Below, in pieces: positions 43,009 to 52,064 of a stretch of DNA of 64,000 nucleotides. The number at the start of each line of letters is the position of its first letter. The first letter of the stretch is position 1. The notes under the pieces are model-generated. The model saw only the letters and a program-made list of their open reading frames with translations, was not told the origin of the DNA and did no database searches. Source of the DNA: Gordonia polyisoprenivorans NBRC 16320 = JCM 10675 (GTDB lineage Bacteria; Actinomycetota; Actinomycetes; Mycobacteriales; Mycobacteriaceae); contig NZ_BAEI01000092.1 in assembly GCF_000241325.1 (NCBI RefSeq), positions 1-64,000 of the forward strand, written 5' to 3'. A program made the position numbers and the translations under genes.

Positions 43009-44412
43009 TCAGATTCTCAGGTCGATGTCGGGGCGGGCCTCGGTGTCGTCGTCCTTTTCGCCGATCACGGCCGGCGCCACATCGGCGAAGTCCCCGACGA
43101 TCTCGCTCCCGGATTCGGAGGTGTGCAGGAAGTCGGCGGCGGTGTGGCCACTGCCCGTACCCTTGCCCGCCCCGGCTCCCGCTCCGGCCGAGCCCATTCC
43201 GCTCATCGGCGCGTAGCCACCGTTGCCGGTGGTCGTGGCCGACGCGGTGGTCGCCGCGGCCGTGCGCTGTTGGCCCGAATTCGTTGATTCCTCGGTCGGC
43301 GGGGTGCCCGACGGTGAGGTTCGGCTGCTCGGTGGTGCGGAGACCGGCGAAACCCCGACACCTCCGCCCCCGCCGCCACCGGCACCTGTGGGCTTCGAAC
43401 CACCACCGCCACCACCCATTCCGGCCGGACCGCCGGCACCGAGCCCGACGGGGGCTGCCGTCGTCGACGTACTGGTATCCGTGTCGGTGGACGTCTTGTG
43501 CTGGGCCTTGTCGATCGCCTCGCCGATCTTGGTCCCGGCCTGCACCGATGACTGCACGATCTTCTCCCCGGCGGAGAACACCTGCTCGACGACGCCAAAT
43601 GCGGGTTGTATCAACCCGGTTCCCATCTGCACCATCGAGGAGAGCATCTCGGTGGGAACCTGCGGGGCGTTGGTCACCGACACCGGCGCACCGTCGGCGG
43701 CCACTTCGGCGGTGTTGACGGCCATCAGTCCCTTGTGGACGCCCATGACCGCGGTGGTACGGGTGATCGCGTCGGTGGCGGCCGCCACGGCCATCGCCTG
43801 TCCCCACGGTGTGACGATCTGCGGAAGCGCGACGGCCATGGTGGCCTCGAACTGCGAGATGATCTCCAGCAGATGCGCTTCGGTGGTCTTGGTGTCCACC
43901 CCGGCCTGCACCACGTTGCCTTTGATCTTGCCGGACTGGACTCCAACCTCGGTGCCGTCCTTGCCCAGTTGGGCCGTCTTCATCGCCGCCGCGTCGGCGC
44001 CTTCGCCCTGCCAGCCCTGCTGCATCGCGGAGATCACCGTCGGCAGTGACGACGCCACCGAGGAGAAGGCGCTGGTGATGGATTCGAAGATCTTGGTCGG
44101 GTCGAGAGCCTCGAACACCCCGCTACCCAACGTGCCGAGCGCATCGAGCACCGGCTGGATCAGTGCACCGCCGTCGATCGATGCCAGGGTGTTACCACCT
44201 GTGGGCAGACCGGGCAACGCCGGGAGCCCCGGAATCGGTCCGGGCGTGGGGATTCCGGGTGGTACAGGTAGACCCAGGCGACTCAGGATCTCACCGGTCG
44301 GGGTGTTCAGGTACTCGTCGAGGCGACTTTCGATGGCACCGATCACCGGACCGGGGTCGTACCCCGGCATCTGCGTCGCAGCAGCGGCGACGGCCTCGGT
44401 GGGACTCGCCAC
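43009..44412 (-). CDS. EspB/WXG-like secreted substrate with Gly-rich C-terminus
   Basis: 467 residues. A Pro/Gly-rich segment (VPPGIPTPGPIPGLPALPGL) precedes a helical region with a WXG turn (MQQGWQGEGADAAAMK), then a Gly/Ser/Thr-rich tail ending in acidic residues. This is the layout of EspB- or EspA-like ESX substrates. It begins with GTG four bases after the EspC-like stop, so the two are co-translated. The order EspC-like, EspB-like, PE, PPE, EspG continues on one strand and looks like one transcription unit. Confidence 0.72.
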   Translation of the reverse strand: MASPTEAVAAAATQMPGYDPGPVIGAIESRLDEYLNTPTGEILSRLGLPVPPGIPTPGPIPGLPALPGLPTGGNTLASIDGGALIQPVLDALGTLGSGVFEALDPTKIFESITSAFSSVASSLPTVISAMQQGWQGEGADAAAMKTAQLGKDGTEVGVQSGKIKGNVVQAGVDTKTTEAHLLEIISQFEATMAVALPQIVTPWGQAMAVAAATDAITRTTAVMGVHKGLMAVNTAEVAADGAPVSVTNAPQVPTEMLSSMVQMGTGLIQPAFGVVEQVFSAGEKIVQSSVQAGTKIGEAIDKAQHKTSTDTDTSTSTTAAPVGLGAGGPAGMGGGGGGSKPTGAGGGGGGGVGVSPVSAPPSSRTSPSGTPPTEESTNSGQQRTAAATTASATTTGNGGYAPMSGMGSAGAGAGAGKGTGSGHTAADFLHTSESGSEIVGDFADVAPAVIGEKDDDTEARPDIDLRI

Positions 44413-44416
44413 GCCC

Positions 44417-44710
44417 TCAGGCCTGCATGCCGTCGGCGAAGTAGGTACCGGCGGCCGCGCCCGTGGCGCCCGCCGACATCATTGCGTGCCCCGCCGACAC
44501 CAGGAAGGAGGCGGCCAGATTTGATGCCTGCGCGGGCGCATAGCCGAGGAGGTACTCGACGCCGATCGGACCCACCGCCAGCGCGACCGCGGCGACCATG
44601 GCCTCGGCGTCCGCACTCGAGGCCAGTGCGATCAGATCACTCGCCGACATGTTGGCCGCCGCGAAGGTCTCGATCACCCCTGGCGTCACCGCCAGAACTC
44701 CGTTGGACAT
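44417..44710 (-). CDS. EspC-like small T7SS protein
   Basis: 97 residues, helical. The segment VLAVTPGVIETFAAANMSAS and the conserved G-P-I/V-G near the middle (VGPIGVEYLLGY) followed by HAMMSAGATGAAAGTYF match the EspC/DUF2580 pattern. EspC-type proteins are co-secreted with EspA in mycobacteria. It opens the substrate operon, and a 13-base inverted repeat lies about 40 bases before its ATG. Recognition is by pattern, so the exact subfamily is open. Confidence 0.75.
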   Translation of the reverse strand: MSNGVLAVTPGVIETFAAANMSASDLIALASSADAEAMVAAVALAVGPIGVEYLLGYAPAQASNLAASFLVSAGHAMMSAGATGAAAGTYFADGMQA

Positions 44711-44749
44711 GTTTCGTGGACCCCCACCCTGTGAAACCGATCGTTAGCA

Positions 44750-44762
44750 ACTTGAACCAAGT
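44750..44762. promoter_or_regulatory. Operator-like inverted repeat upstream of the substrate operon
   Basis: ACTTG-AAC-CAAGT is a perfect inverted repeat with a three-base centre, 39 bases upstream of the EspC-like ATG. On the minus strand it overlaps a plausible promoter, TTGATT followed 17 bases later by TAACGA. It may repress or activate the EspC to EspG gene run. No cognate regulator is visible in this window. Confidence 0.45.
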
Positions 44763-44876
44763 CAATCAATGGATCACCACACGTGCAACCTCAACGCGGG
44801 TATGTCGTCACCATGAATGACTCGGACTCGTCGCCGCGTCGGATACTACGGTGTATTCGTGGCCGACGATGCGTCC

Positions 44877-45293
44877 TCAGCCGTTGTCGCGCAGGCTTTC
44901 CGGAGATGTCCGCGGTTGCGGATCGGGCAATTCCGACAAAGGGCGCCGAGGGGTCACCGTTGTCCCGTCCCACCGCTCGAGTGGCTCGTTCTGCCGGCGA
45001 CCGAATTGATCGGTGAACTCGTGAATCAGGGTGTTGCGGCGGTGTAGCGAGGCGCGCGCGGCGTGCTGTGCGGTCTCGACGATCAACGCAGAAAGCGACG
45101 AATCGGTATGCCGGGTGATGCCAGGCCCGAGCCACAGCCCCGTCATCGCGCCGACGCCGTCGACCTCGACGGTGACGACCTTGTCCGGGCTCGACACCCT
45201 GACGCGAATGCCGGCGGTCTGTGCCTGCAGCGACTCCATCAGGTCGCGTTGTTTCTCGATGCGCGCGAGCACCGAATTCGCCAGCGTTCTCAT
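44877..45293 (-). CDS. YbaB/EbfC family protein
   Basis: 138 residues. YbaB-like core: helix SVLARIEKQRDLMESLQAQT, strands IRVRVSSPDKVVTVEVDGVG, then a helix. The ATG at 45293 is chosen because it overlaps the upstream stop as ATGA; a longer start at 45308 is possible. YbaB-like proteins recur in ESX loci (EspL in ESX-1). It sits upstream of the substrate operon and downstream of a second small protein of similar type. DNA binding or secretion support are both possible. Confidence 0.75.
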   Translation of the reverse strand: MRTLANSVLARIEKQRDLMESLQAQTAGIRVRVSSPDKVVTVEVDGVGAMTGLWLGPGITRHTDSSLSALIVETAQHAARASLHRRNTLIHEFTDQFGRRQNEPLERWDGTTVTPRRPLSELPDPQPRTSPESLRDNG

Positions 45294-45628
45294 ACCGACC
45301 TCAGCCATCCGTCACCGGACTGTTCGTCCTGTGCACGCTCGTTGAGTTCTTCGAAATCGTGCAAATCGTCCTCGGTGGGCAGCTGCGCATACCGGATGAC
45401 CTGCGGATCAGTGCCCTGCTCGACGAGTTGCCGCCGGATCTCGACCTGCGCGCGCATCGCCGCGAGCCTGCTCAGTCGCAGGATCTCGTCGGCGAGCGCC
45501 TGGGGGTCGCCCTGAAGCTTGCGCGGGTCGATGCGGAGTGCAACCGGCAGTCCCACCTGGGTTGTCCGCACCGCGACGGCACCCGAACGGGACTGTGCTG
45601 CCGACATCATCGGCGGTGGCAGAGCCAT
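45290..45628 (-). CDS. Small YbaB-like or ESX accessory protein
   Basis: 112 residues from the ATG at 45628, which has GGGAGG four bases upstream; the ATG at 45640 lacks a ribosome-binding site. Strand-rich start (AVRTTQVGLPVALRIDPRKL), then two long helices (DPQALADEILRLSRLAAMRA). This is a permuted or degenerate YbaB-like arrangement. Its stop overlaps the YbaB gene start, so the two products may form a heterodimer. It is divergent from the EspI-like gene. Confidence 0.65.
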   Translation of the reverse strand: MALPPPMMSAAQSRSGAVAVRTTQVGLPVALRIDPRKLQGDPQALADEILRLSRLAAMRAQVEIRRQLVEQGTDPQVIRYAQLPTEDDLHDFEELNERAQDEQSGDGWLRSV

Positions 45629-45743
45629 CAATCCTCCCATTCACTAACATGACGCAACAACACCCTTGCGCACGGCTCACGATACAGTCGGCTGAGGTCA
45701 GGACACGCGCCGCCGAAGGTGCGATGCGTCGAACGGGGTACAG

Positions 45744-48323
45744 ATGTTTGCAGACGATCACGGGGAGTCACAGACCCCTTCGTGGCTGTCGGGCTCCCCG
45801 GACGACGACGCAAATACCCTTGGCAACAAGCGATCCCACACAAGAGCGGCCACCGGCGACGCCGCGTCCGAGACCGACGCCACGCCGGGCGAGACCGTGA
45901 GTCCGACGGTCGGCGCCGTCAGTCCTCGAGACGACCCCACCAGCGCCGACTTCAATCCCTTCGCGGGGATTCTCGGTGGCGCGAGCCCGCTGACATCGGC
46001 GGGTCCGGGTTCCACCGACAACGTCGACGACGACGAGGACAACCCGCTGTTGGCGGCGTTCGGCGCCCGGCCGAGTGGCACCGTCGTCACCGAGGAACCT
46101 GCACCCTCCGAGAGTTCGTCGCGCCAGGCCCCACTGCCGTCCGAGGACGACCTCGGCTTGGGCGCCATGTGGATGCCGTTGGCCTCGCCCGCCGGCGAAA
46201 CTGCCGAGACCGATGATCCGCAAACCGATGACCCACGGAACGATGCCCACACCGACGGCCCACATCATGCGGCGGACGGCCCGGATGACGCCGCGGCCGA
46301 CTCGGATGATCTCGACGAGATCGAAGCCCGTGCAGCACAACTCCTCTCACGACTCGGACGCACCCAGCCGGAACCGGAACCCCACCCGGAGTTCACCATC
46401 CCGACGCTGTCCGACGAGCCCATCGCCGAGCCGTCACACGATGTCCCGATCGGCGTGGACGACCCGCCGATCCCCACGAACAGTGACATCACAGACGGCG
46501 AGGTCTCCGCGTACGACGAAACCTCCACAGGCAGTAGCTATCTCACGGACGACGAGATACCCGCCGCCGCCGGCAGCCCGACCCCGATCGACACCGGGCT
46601 GCCGATACTGCCCGAGGACACGCGGGGTGACGCCTCGCCGGACGATGCAGATGCCACCGATCCGCATGTCGCCGATGCGATGACGGTGCGTCATCCGATC
46701 ACGTCACAGCCCCCGCAGCCCCAGCCCGTACCTGCACCGACGCCCGAACCGCGGCGTCGTCGTCGGCCCGCACGACCGCCGTGGCAGCAAGACCCCATGG
46801 GAATGGCCGCACCACCTTCGGACCCAACAGCTTTGGGACCGATACCACCGGGCCACATGGCACAGGCGCCGATACAGCACGTGCCCATGGAGTACGGGCC
46901 TATGGAGTACGGGCCTGCGAAGAATGGGCCGACGAACCCTGAGCCCGTGGACCAGCGTCCGACACCACCCGCGCCACCACGTGCTCCGGCGGTTGAACCG
47001 CGGGCCGAGCAGATGCCGGTCACCCCGGTGCCGTATCCCGCTGCGCCACAACCGTCTGCATCACAACCACCTCCGCCGCCGCACCCCGCGCCGCCGATCA
47101 CCGATCCCATTGCGCCTCTTCCGCGCCACTCCGAGCCCATTCCGCAGGCACCGTCCGCGCCGCCTGCTCCCACCCACCAACCACCACCATCGCCGTGGCC
47201 CGGACACCGTCCACCCGCTCACCAAGCCCCCGCACCGCCACCCGCACAACACTTTTCCGGGCAATACCCGGCGCCCCAGTATGCCCCGGCGTCACCGTAC
47301 GCCCCTGCGCCACCATATGCCCCGGGGCCTGCACCTGCGCATCCATCGAATCCGCTGCGCCCGCCGGCCGCGGTACCGTCGTTGGACGAGGCGCACCAGC
47401 GTGATCGCAGAAGCGAAGCCCCACAAGCCGGTTGGCGCCGCGCCGTGTTCACGGTGTCCTCGGGACACGTCAATCCCGGCGAGTCGCGAGCGGCCCGGCG
47501 GCGTCAACAGCTGATCGATCAGATCCGCCGACCGATCAACGGCGACTTCCGGATCGCCATGCTGTCGATGAAAGGTGGGGTGGGCAAGACCACCACCACG
47601 GTGGGACTCGGCTCGGCGTTGGCCGCGGTGCGCGGAGATCGGGTGATCGCGGTGGACGCCAACCCCGACCGCGGAACACTCGCAGACCGGATTCCGGGCC
47701 GGACCTCGGCCAACGTCCGCGACCTGCTGAACATGGGCCCCATCGACCATTACGCCGCGGTGTCCAACCTCACCTCCACCTCTCCGAGCCGTCTGGAAGT
47801 CCTTGCTTCCGAACAAGACCCGGCTGCCGCCACCGCCTACGACGAGGCCGACTACCGGCGCACGATCGACACGCTGCAGCGTTACTACAACATCATCCTG
47901 ACCGACTGCGGCACCGGGATCATGCATTCGGTGATGGGCGGGGTCCTCGACCTCGCGCATGCCATCGTCCTCGTGACCACCCCGGCGATGGACGCCGCGC
48001 GCAGTGCCTCGGCCACCCTCGACTGGCTCAATTCCCACGGGTACGGGCGCCTGGTGCGTGAGGCGCACGTCGTCCTCAGCTCGTCCCGCCCGCAAACCGG
48101 CCAGGTCAAGGTCGACAAGATCGTCGATCACTTTGCCGCACGCTGTGATTCGATTCACATGATTCCCTTCGACCAGCACCTCGCCGAGGGTGCGGCGATC
48201 GACTTCACACACCTGCGGGCACCCACCCAGCAGGCCTTCCTCGAGCTGGCCGCCAATGTGTCCAACAGCTTCGGGATGGTGCGTCGCCACCCCGAGATCC
48301 GATACCGACGGATGGAAGTATGA
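45744..48323 (+). CDS. EspI-like MinD/ParA-type ATPase with long disordered N-terminus
   Basis: 859 residues. About 600 residues of acidic then Pro-rich low-complexity sequence precede a MinD/ParA ATPase domain with a deviant Walker A (MKGGVGKTTTTVGLG, ~610), a DCGTG segment and VLVTTPAMDAA. EspI in mycobacterial ESX-1 has this same layout and links secretion to ATP level. The stop overlaps the eccA start as ATGA. The Pro-rich part contains small repeats (MEYGPMEYGP). Confidence 0.88.
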   Translation: MFADDHGESQTPSWLSGSPDDDANTLGNKRSHTRAATGDAASETDATPGETVSPTVGAVSPRDDPTSADFNPFAGILGGASPLTSAGPGSTDNVDDDEDNPLLAAFGARPSGTVVTEEPAPSESSSRQAPLPSEDDLGLGAMWMPLASPAGETAETDDPQTDDPRNDAHTDGPHHAADGPDDAAADSDDLDEIEARAAQLLSRLGRTQPEPEPHPEFTIPTLSDEPIAEPSHDVPIGVDDPPIPTNSDITDGEVSAYDETSTGSSYLTDDEIPAAAGSPTPIDTGLPILPEDTRGDASPDDADATDPHVADAMTVRHPITSQPPQPQPVPAPTPEPRRRRRPARPPWQQDPMGMAAPPSDPTALGPIPPGHMAQAPIQHVPMEYGPMEYGPAKNGPTNPEPVDQRPTPPAPPRAPAVEPRAEQMPVTPVPYPAAPQPSASQPPPPPHPAPPITDPIAPLPRHSEPIPQAPSAPPAPTHQPPPSPWPGHRPPAHQAPAPPPAQHFSGQYPAPQYAPASPYAPAPPYAPGPAPAHPSNPLRPPAAVPSLDEAHQRDRRSEAPQAGWRRAVFTVSSGHVNPGESRAARRRQQLIDQIRRPINGDFRIAMLSMKGGVGKTTTTVGLGSALAAVRGDRVIAVDANPDRGTLADRIPGRTSANVRDLLNMGPIDHYAAVSNLTSTSPSRLEVLASEQDPAAATAYDEADYRRTIDTLQRYYNIILTDCGTGIMHSVMGGVLDLAHAIVLVTTPAMDAARSASATLDWLNSHGYGRLVREAHVVLSSSRPQTGQVKVDKIVDHFAARCDSIHMIPFDQHLAEGAAIDFTHLRAPTQQAFLELAANVSNSFGMVRRHPEIRYRRMEV

Positions 48324-50179
48324 GCCAGAACACACGCGATGCGCAGCGGGTCTTCGACGCCGGGGTGCTGTCCCTGGGGATAGCGATCGACGGGCTGCAG
48401 ACCGAACGGGACGTGACCTACGCCCTTCGGGCCTTCACCCGCGCCACCGAACGGGACCCCGACATGTGCGATGCATGGCTGGGGCGCGCCGCATGCGGCG
48501 AGGTCACCTCGGAGGTGCGCTACAACCTCTATCGGACCTCCACCACCACGCTGTTCCGTGAGCAGCGCCGACTCGGTCTGGCACCACGGGAATTGGGCGG
48601 ACGCTTCCAGACCGGGCTCTACATCGACTATCCGCTCGCGGGTTTCACCGAGATCTGGCTGGCCTACGCCGCCGGGCTGATCGACGACGGCGAGTACGGC
48701 GAGGCCGAGGGCGCGCTGGACACCCTGGCCCGGTACCGGCCGAACATGCCCGAACGCGACCGGTATTCCGACGAGATCTGCGCCTACCTGCGCGGCATCC
48801 TGCACTTCACCACCCAGCGATGGCCCGATGTGCTTGCCGCGCTGGATAAGTCGGCCTCGTTCGGCGACGAGTACATCAAGTGCGGGGCCGACCTGATGGT
48901 CGGTTCGGCCTGCGCCCAGCTCGGTCTCTTCGGCGAGGGTATCCGCCGACTGGAGTCCGCTGCGGAGGGCCCGATCCCCGCCGCCGTCACCGACGCCGAG
49001 TTCTGCCGCGGATTGACGTTGCGCGAGATGGGTCGCGAAGAGGACGCCCGCGCCATCTTCGAACGCATCTACTCCGAGAAGCCCGACTTCGAGGCCAATG
49101 CCGCTGCGCTCACCGACCCCAAGTACCGGCTGGTGATCACCGACCGCACGACGATCGAGTCCCGCACGGACCGTTGGGATCCGAACTCCGCCCCCGATCC
49201 GAAGCTACGGGTGTCGGCCGAACAGGCCGACCGCAGCGCGAAGCTACTCGCCGAGGCCCAGGAGGAGCTCGCCGCCCAGATCGGGCTCGATGAGGTCAAG
49301 ATCCAGGTCGCCAAGCTGCAGTCGTCCGCCAAGATCGCCAAGGTTCGCGCCGAGAAGGGTCTGGCAGCCACCTCGCGCAGCAACCACCTTGCCTTCACCG
49401 GTCCACCCGGCACCGGCAAGACGACCATCGCACGTGTGGTCGCCAAGATCTATTGCGGGCTCGGCATTCTCAAGACGCCCACGGTCATCGAGGCCAAACG
49501 GGAGGACTTCGTCGGTCAGCATCTGGGCAGCACGGCACTGAAGACGTCGGCACTGATCGACACCGCGATGGACGGGGTGCTGTTCATCGACGAGGCGTAC
49601 ACCCTCATCCAGAGCGGGCTCTCCGGCGGCGACGCGTTCGGCCGGGAGGCCGTGGACACGTTGCTGGCACGAATGGAGAACGACAGGGACCGCCTCGTCG
49701 TCATCATCGCCGGATACGACGGCGAGATCGATCGCTTTCTCGCAGCCAACGACGGCCTGGCATCGCGGTTCGCCAAACGAATCCGCTTCCCGTCCTACAC
49801 CCCGTCCGAACTCGGCCAGATCGCCCGGGTCATCGCCAAGAACCGGGACTCGGTGATCACCGACGAGGCACTCGACGATCTGATCGCCGCATGCGAGCCG
49901 CTGTTCAACTCGGAGTCGGTCGATCAGAGTGGGCTACCCCGCCGCACCATCGACCGGGCGGGCAACGGCAGATTCGTGCGCAACATCGTCGAAGCCGCCG
50001 AAGAAGAACGCGAGTACCGACTGTCCGAGGACCCCGGCATCGACTTCGACGACCTCGACGCCGAACACCTGATGCGGGTGGAGGCCACCGACATGCGTGC
50101 GGCCATCAACACCGTGTTGGGGAACCTGGGACTGGGGAACTTGGGCCTGGGGCGCGTCGATACCGGCTCCCAGGTCTGA
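48320..50179 (+). CDS. eccA: ESX AAA+ chaperone EccA (CbxX/CfxQ family)
   Basis: 619 residues. The N-terminal ~270 residues form TPR-like helices. A CbxX/CfxQ AAA+ module follows, with Walker A (FTGPPGTGKTTIA, ~360) and Walker B (VLFIDEAYTL). EccA is a cytosolic ATPase thought to release EspG from PE/PPE cargo. It starts within the EspI stop and ends about 30 bases before a strong hairpin. Together with EspG and PE/PPE genes it marks this as a full ESX system rather than an ESX-4-like one. Confidence 0.93.
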   Translation: MSQNTRDAQRVFDAGVLSLGIAIDGLQTERDVTYALRAFTRATERDPDMCDAWLGRAACGEVTSEVRYNLYRTSTTTLFREQRRLGLAPRELGGRFQTGLYIDYPLAGFTEIWLAYAAGLIDDGEYGEAEGALDTLARYRPNMPERDRYSDEICAYLRGILHFTTQRWPDVLAALDKSASFGDEYIKCGADLMVGSACAQLGLFGEGIRRLESAAEGPIPAAVTDAEFCRGLTLREMGREEDARAIFERIYSEKPDFEANAAALTDPKYRLVITDRTTIESRTDRWDPNSAPDPKLRVSAEQADRSAKLLAEAQEELAAQIGLDEVKIQVAKLQSSAKIAKVRAEKGLAATSRSNHLAFTGPPGTGKTTIARVVAKIYCGLGILKTPTVIEAKREDFVGQHLGSTALKTSALIDTAMDGVLFIDEAYTLIQSGLSGGDAFGREAVDTLLARMENDRDRLVVIIAGYDGEIDRFLAANDGLASRFAKRIRFPSYTPSELGQIARVIAKNRDSVITDEALDDLIAACEPLFNSESVDQSGLPRRTIDRAGNGRFVRNIVEAAEEEREYRLSEDPGIDFDDLDAEHLMRVEATDMRAAINTVLGNLGLGNLGLGRVDTGSQV

Positions 50180-50210
50180 ACCGCCCCGGCGACAACACCG
50201 TCGAGAAACG

Positions 50211-50244
50211 ACAGCGCCCCACCTGCGAGCAGGTGGGGCGCTGT
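50211..50244. terminator. Bidirectional hairpin between eccA and ssrA
   Basis: ACAGCGCCCCACCTG (50211-50225), loop CGAG, and the exact complement (50230-50244) make a perfect 15-base-pair stem. It lies between the convergent eccA and tmRNA genes, six bases beyond the tmRNA 3' end, and can end transcription from both sides. Confidence 0.9.
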
Positions 50245-50250
50245 CAACCG

Positions 50251-50622
50251 TGGAGCTGCCGGGAATTGAACCCGGGTCCTCCGTCGGGTTGGCGGGGCTT
50301 CTCCGTGTGCAGTTCACTCTGTCTCTACTCGGATCTCCCGGTCACGTGAACAAGCCGAGATGACGATCCCAGTCGCTGTTGGTTGTCCCCTTCGCACCCG
50401 CGACCGGTGCGAACGGTGAGCTCCCAAAGATGATGCCGGCACCGGACTTGGGAGCAGAGTCCGGGCCGACAGACTACGGGCCCGCTGTCAGGCAGCGAGG
50501 GCGTAGTCGCGCTGATTCTTATCGGCGCTTAATTGGTTGCCGCGACGCTTATACGGTGGTCTCTGGCCTGCACCGACACGCTTCCCCCGCCTCGGCGTAC
50601 AGAGTCGAAACCGATCAGCCCC
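50251..50622 (-). ncRNA. ssrA: Transfer-messenger RNA (tmRNA)
   Basis: About 372 bases. The 5' end GGGGCTGATCGG and 3' end CAGCTCCA pair as the seven-base acceptor stem, and the T-arm GGGTTCAATTCCCGG is intact. The tag frame (50526-50491, stop 50490-50488) encodes ADKNQRDYALAA, ending in the YALAA degron. CCA is not encoded. With SmpB it rescues stalled ribosomes. A TACAAT element at 50664-50659 on the minus strand is a possible -10 box for the precursor. Confidence 0.96.
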
Positions 50623-50749
50623 GAGACAGGTGCCCTCCGATTTCTCGGCGAGCAGTTCATTGTAACAACCCGACGCGCGTGGTTCATTCCCATTTCCGTC
50701 GGCGCTCGCCCGGCAGTTACTCGCCCGCATCCTGTCCTCGCGGGAACCG

Positions 50750-52060
50750 TCACTGGATCGACAGCACGGCGGTGTCGTCGACGCCCACGGGCACCGACAA
50801 CCCGCCGCCCTCCGCCTGATACCGGCGCCCGGTCCATGCGTCGACCCCCGACACCGACGAATCACCGGTCAGCCCGAGGCTCGACAAGCTCACCTTCAAT
50901 GTGCGGGGATGGTCGGCACGGTTGGTCAACGAGACGACGAGGCCCTTGGAACCCAGAGCGCGGCTCCAGATCTCCGGGTTGTCGCCGACCATGGCGCCGG
51001 CGCGCACGCGCTCGTCCTGATCGATGCCGATGATGGCCTCATTGGCGAGGATGTCGCGGGTGCGGGTGCTCATCGCGGTGAGGTCGTTGCCGGCCATCAG
51101 CGGGGCGGCCATCATCGCCCACATCGACATCTGGGTGCGCTCCATCGCCGGGGTCAACGCGTTGCCGACACCGACGACGAGCACGTCCATGTCGACGAAG
51201 CTGCCGTCGGCAACCCGTGCGCCGATCGGGGCCACGGCGTCGATGATGTCGCGGATCCCCTGATACCCCGATGCCGGTGTCGCATCGGCACCGGCCGGCC
51301 GAGTGGTCCACACCGGCGAGATGTCGTTGGTGGTACGTGTCATGGTTGCCACACCGCCCCAATCGAATTGGGCTCCGGGGACCGATCCGGCGATTCCGCT
51401 GTTGGGGTTGATGCTGTACACCATGGGGCGTCCGGTGGATCGGATTGCGTCACGCATCGCGGTGAACGAGGCGACCTGGTCGTCGTGCGCGGAGTCACCG
51501 GAGCACCAATCGTATTTGACGAAATCGACGCCCCACGAGGCGAACGCGCGCGCGTCGGTGAGCTCGTGACCCCCACTGCCGGCCGAACCCGGATAGGTTC
51601 CGCCGAACTGCGCGCACGTCTTCTCCCGTGCACCGGCGTAGATCCCGAACTTCAACCCGCGGGCGTGCACGTAGTCGGCGAGCGCGGCCATCCCGGATGG
51701 AAAGCGCACGGGGTCGGCGACGAGTTGCCCGCCGGCGTTGCGATCGGGCGCCATCCAGCAGTCGTCGACGACGACGTAGCGATATCCCTTGGCCGCCAGG
51801 CCCGAGGACACCAGGGCGTCGGCCTGCGCACGCACGATCTGCTCGGTGATGGTGCAGCCGAAGCTGTTCCAACTGTTCCACCCCATCGGCGGGGTGGCCG
51901 GCAGTCCACCGATCGCCGGACCGTCACCGCCGATGCGCACGGTGTCGTCTCCCTCGGGCGTGCAACCGAGCGCGAGCACAACCAGGGTCACGATCACGAC
52001 CGCTGCACGCGGCCACCGGTGCGACATCCTCCGGCGCGAGTGCGTCGAGGTCGGCCTCAC
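50750..52060 (-). CDS. Alpha-galactosidase-like glycoside hydrolase, family GH27
   Basis: 436 residues. A signal sequence (RAAVVIVTLVVLALGC) with a possible lipid-attachment Cys suggests export. GH27 barrel: PPMGWNSWNSFGC at the N-terminus, catalytic nucleophile Asp in FVKYDWCSGD, acid/base Asp in SFVDMDVLVVG, then a beta-sandwich C-terminus. It hydrolyses terminal alpha-galactosides or related sugars. The GTG at 52060 follows the smpB stop by four bases; ATG 52027 is an alternative start. It is unusually placed between smpB and ssrA. Confidence 0.9.
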   Translation of the reverse strand: MRPTSTHSRRRMSHRWPRAAVVIVTLVVLALGCTPEGDDTVRIGGDGPAIGGLPATPPMGWNSWNSFGCTITEQIVRAQADALVSSGLAAKGYRYVVVDDCWMAPDRNAGGQLVADPVRFPSGMAALADYVHARGLKFGIYAGAREKTCAQFGGTYPGSAGSGGHELTDARAFASWGVDFVKYDWCSGDSAHDDQVASFTAMRDAIRSTGRPMVYSINPNSGIAGSVPGAQFDWGGVATMTRTTNDISPVWTTRPAGADATPASGYQGIRDIIDAVAPIGARVADGSFVDMDVLVVGVGNALTPAMERTQMSMWAMMAAPLMAGNDLTAMSTRTRDILANEAIIGIDQDERVRAGAMVGDNPEIWSRALGSKGLVVSLTNRADHPRTLKVSLSSLGLTGDSSVSGVDAWTGRRYQAEGGGLSVPVGVDDTAVLSIQ

Positions 52061-52064
52061 GCAA

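Noticed and set aside
50251..50330. A tRNA gene (T-arm and acceptor visible)
   Set aside because: No anticodon arm follows; the arm belongs to tmRNA, whose tag frame and 5' acceptor half are found 370 bases away.
50488..50865. 125-codon minus-strand open frame ending in RDYALAA
   Set aside because: Its end is the tmRNA tag; the upstream part is tmRNA 5' sequence and promoter, not a separate protein.
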